Origin: Hymenobacter mellowenesis
GTDB lineage: Bacteria; Bacteroidota; Bacteroidia; Cytophagales; Hymenobacteraceae
DNA: 64,000 nt
Direction of reading: 5' to 3'
NCBI RefSeq assembly: GCF_030581005.1
Contig: NZ_JAUQSX010000009.1
Span: 221,530 to 285,529, forward strand
In this document: positions 62,165 through 64,000 of the stretch, one piece after another
Layout: each line of letters begins with the position of its first letter
How positions within the stretch are numbered: the stretch's first letter is position 1
The notes under the pieces: model-generated
Databases searched by the model: none
Seen by the model: the letters and a program-made list of their open reading frames with translations, nothing else
Told to the model about the DNA's origin: nothing
Program-made: the position numbers and the translations under genes

Positions 62165-62212
62165 CATAATCAAAATCGATTTTGTTTATAACTTTATAAC
62201 CAAAACCTATAA
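62165..62212. promoter_or_regulatory. Candidate OxyR operator and promoter region
   Basis: An AT-rich segment containing the palindrome CAAAATCGATTTTG (62171-62184) followed by TTATAACTTTATAACC and CCTATAAG. The spaced ATA/TAT elements resemble OxyR half-sites, and the location 20-70 bases upstream of the oxyR start fits autoregulation and, less well, katG control. No exact consensus can be claimed. Confidence 0.4.
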
Positions 62213-62233
62213 GTAGCGCGCTGCTCATCCGCC

Positions 62234-63160
62234 ATGAATCTCCAACAACTCGGCTACTTAGTGGCCCTGGATACGCACCGCCAGTTTGGCTTGGCCGCCG
62301 AAAAAAGCTTCGTGAGCCAGCCCGCGCTAAGCGTGCAGGTGCAAAAGCTGGAAGAGGAGTTGGGCGTGCTCCTATTCGACCGCACCCAGCGCGGGGCCGA
62401 GCCCACGGCCGTCGGGGCCCAGGTGATTGCCCAGGCCCGGCGCGTGCTCCACGAAGCCCAGCAGCTGCGCGAGCTGGTACAGGTGGCCAAAGGCGAGGTG
62501 GTGGGCGAGCTGCGCCTGGGCGTCATCTCCACGCTGGCTCCGTACCTGGTGCCGCGCTTCCTGGTAGGTCTTAGCACGGCCTACCCCAATTTGCGCGTCC
62601 ACATCGAGGAGCTGCGTTCGGAAGAAATCATGCTGCGACTCAAGGACTACCGGCTGGATGTGGGGCTGCTGGTCACGCCGCTCGATGACCGGTTGCTGCA
62701 CGAGCTGCCCCTGCTGGACGAGCCGTTCCTGCTGCTCGCCTCCGAGGACCACCCGCTGGCCGCCCGCGCCACCGTGAGCCCGGCCGACCTGGCCAGCCCC
62801 GGCCTGTGGCTGATGCAGGAGGGGCACTGCTTCCGCAACCAGGTTCTGAACCTGTGCGGCCGAACGGCTTCCACCGGCGCGGTGGCCTACGAAAGCGGCT
62901 CCATCGAAACCCTGAAAGAATTGGTGCGCCACCACCACGGCTACACGCTGGTGCCCGAACTGGCCGTGCTGGACGAAGTCGATACCAACCCGCTGCTCAA
63001 GCGCTTTGTGGCCCCAACCCCGGTGCGCGAGGTGAGCCTGGTGGTGCATCACGGCTTCGTGCGGACGACGTTGCTCACCGCTTTGCGGGAATTGATTCTG
63101 GCCAGCGTGCCCGCCCGGTTGCGCGCGGGCAAGGCTGGAGAGAAAATCCGGTGGCGGTAG
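62234..63160 (+). CDS. oxyR: Hydrogen-peroxide-sensing LysR-type regulator OxyR
   Basis: LysR-family activator of 308 residues. The N-terminal helix-turn-helix is MNLQQLGYLVALDTHRQFGL and AAEKSFVSQPALSVQVQKLE. The redox pair of OxyR is conserved in EGHCFRNQVLNLCGR: two Cys separated by eight residues, as in the E. coli Cys199/Cys208 switch. It should activate katG, which lies divergently. Intact and typical. Confidence 0.95.
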   Translation: MNLQQLGYLVALDTHRQFGLAAEKSFVSQPALSVQVQKLEEELGVLLFDRTQRGAEPTAVGAQVIAQARRVLHEAQQLRELVQVAKGEVVGELRLGVISTLAPYLVPRFLVGLSTAYPNLRVHIEELRSEEIMLRLKDYRLDVGLLVTPLDDRLLHELPLLDEPFLLLASEDHPLAARATVSPADLASPGLWLMQEGHCFRNQVLNLCGRTASTGAVAYESGSIETLKELVRHHHGYTLVPELAVLDEVDTNPLLKRFVAPTPVREVSLVVHHGFVRTTLLTALRELILASVPARLRAGKAGEKIRWR

Positions 63161-63212
63161 TGGTTAAATTCGAGAAACTGTTCAGCGAATGACTCTCAAA
63201 ATATAGCATCAC

Positions 63213-63650
63213 ATGGAAAACGGAACCATCGAATGTAGGGTGCCTAACGTTCTGGATGAAGGCCCTTTTTACCACGGGACGAGAGCAGATTTGCCGATTG
63301 GGGAATTGCTGACAGCGGGATTCAACTCGAATTACCACCCCGAAGTCGTGATGAATCACATCTATTTCACCGCCTTGCCTAATGGCGCTGGACTTGCCGC
63401 AGCGCTAGCCAAAGGCGACGGGCATGAACGTGTTTACATCGTTGAGCCGACGGGCAGCTTTGAGAATGACCCGAACGTTACAGATAAGAAATTTCCCGGC
63501 AATCCAACTCGGTCGTATCGCAGTCAGGAACCCTTGAAAATCGTTGGCGAAGTGACGGATTGGGTTAGAATAACGCCCGAAGAGCTTCAAATGTGGCGCG
63601 AGAGGCTGGCGAAGCTAAGAGCTGATTCGAATGCAAAAATTATCAATTAG
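63213..63650 (+). CDS. arr: NAD+--rifamycin ADP-ribosyltransferase (Arr)
   Basis: Inactivates rifampin by ADP-ribosylation in the cytoplasm. The 145-residue protein is the full length of the family and keeps its strongest motifs: GPFYHGTRADLPIGELLTAG near the start, YIVEPTGSFENDP, TDKKFPGNPTRSYRS and EPLKIVGEVTDW. Composition is less GC-rich than oxyR before it. It lies 52 bases after oxyR on the same strand, with no integron or transposon feature visible. Chromosomal arr genes occur in many environmental bacteria. Confidence 0.93.
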   Translation: MENGTIECRVPNVLDEGPFYHGTRADLPIGELLTAGFNSNYHPEVVMNHIYFTALPNGAGLAAALAKGDGHERVYIVEPTGSFENDPNVTDKKFPGNPTRSYRSQEPLKIVGEVTDWVRITPEELQMWRERLAKLRADSNAKIIN

Positions 63651-63783
63651 TTCGAGTAGAAAAACGTCTATCAATTAGCGGGGTTGGTAGATTGCCGTTG
63701 CTAACCTGCCCAATAAGGGCCGATTGCCGCTATTGGCTGTCGCGGAAATCCGGATGTTGTAGGCAACCAAAACAGTAATTACT

Positions 63784-63942
63784 ATGGCACATTCAGGGAG
63801 ACCCCGCAAATGCGACCCTAAAGTAGAAGAGTTGAGAAGCGACATCAGACAAAGTGACTTTGCGAAAGCAAAGGCAACGTTATCCGAATTTGGGATTGAT
63901 GCAGCGGATGGCGATGGCAGAACTGTACGCTTCCCTAAATAG
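63784..63942 (+). CDS. Short ORF resembling the start of an ankyrin-repeat protein
   Basis: Product of 52 residues: MAHSGRPRKCDPKVEEL..., with FAKAKATLSEFGIDAADGDG, a pattern like the opening repeat of ankyrin proteins (xGIDxxDGDGRTxL). It stops at TAG where an ankyrin protein would continue, and the final 58 bases of the window show no clear continuation, so it may be a frameshifted or truncated gene, or a genuine small ORF. Lower GC than the background. Confidence 0.4.
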   Translation: MAHSGRPRKCDPKVEELRSDIRQSDFAKAKATLSEFGIDAADGDGRTVRFPK

Positions 63943-64000
63943 GAGGCCAGTTGTGAGTAGAGAAAAGCGTATTTTCACTACCTGACACCTGCACGATGAA

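Overview
The window looks like chromosome of a high-GC member of the Bacteroidota, most probably Hymenobacter or a close relative in the Cytophagales. This is inferred from a secreted protein with a type IX secretion (type A) C-terminal domain, many SusD/TonB-free outer-membrane barrels and lipoproteins, TAnnTTTG-type promoter boxes, a DUF6799-like protein and GC-rich coding sequence. No database search was possible, so the genus is an inference. No rRNA, tRNA, CRISPR array, transposase or phage gene was seen.

Layout. 1-5.4 kb: a YbbP-like permease (cut by the window edge), an OmpA-like lipoprotein, a YbbA-like ABC ATPase, a TesA-like esterase and glutamate racemase. 5.5-10.4 kb: a large secreted IPT/TIG-repeat protein, a cupin, and a pectinesterase behind a CCTT microsatellite. 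10.4-18.9 kb: a MoxR/DUF58/BatA/DUF4175 cluster with a DUF4159 gene, all on the minus strand. 19.1-29.4 kb: a porin-like barrel, then three consecutive TldD-TldE (PmbA) metalloprotease pairs, the most unusual gene arrangement here. 29.6-33.9 kb: a PAP2 phosphatase, a decayed efflux outer-membrane gene, a DUF6799-like protein and a NERD-like/coiled-coil/WG-repeat membrane protein. 34.1-42.9 kb: a complete reductive pyrimidine degradation pathway (PreT/PreA, dihydropyrimidinase, N-carbamoyl-beta-alanine amidase, aminotransferase, semialdehyde dehydrogenase), leading from uracil or thymine to acyl-CoA. 43-50 kb: small envelope proteins, an XdhC-type protein, and two AraC-regulator/NAD(P)-reductase modules. 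50-57.2 kb: a low-GC leucine-rich-repeat gene and an RND tripartite efflux system. 57.7-59.5 kb: a HigBA toxin-antitoxin pair next to a low-GC gene with a HEPN-like RxxxxH motif. 59.6-64 kb: divergent katG and oxyR, a rifamycin ADP-ribosyltransferase (arr), and a short ankyrin-like ORF.

A feature at another scale runs across the whole window: about twenty long intergenic inverted repeats. Two multicopy families (here A, seven copies including variants; B, eight copies including one decayed) and several single-copy long palindromes (C, D, F, G and others) sit almost exactly between stop and start codons. They mark four of five junctions in the tld array and nearly every junction of the pyrimidine and AraC/reductase clusters. 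Several supply the stop codon of the neighbouring gene.

Islands of atypical composition (37197-37529, 50085-51092, 58437-59489, and more mildly the end of the window) stand out against the GC-rich background and are the best candidates for recent acquisition.
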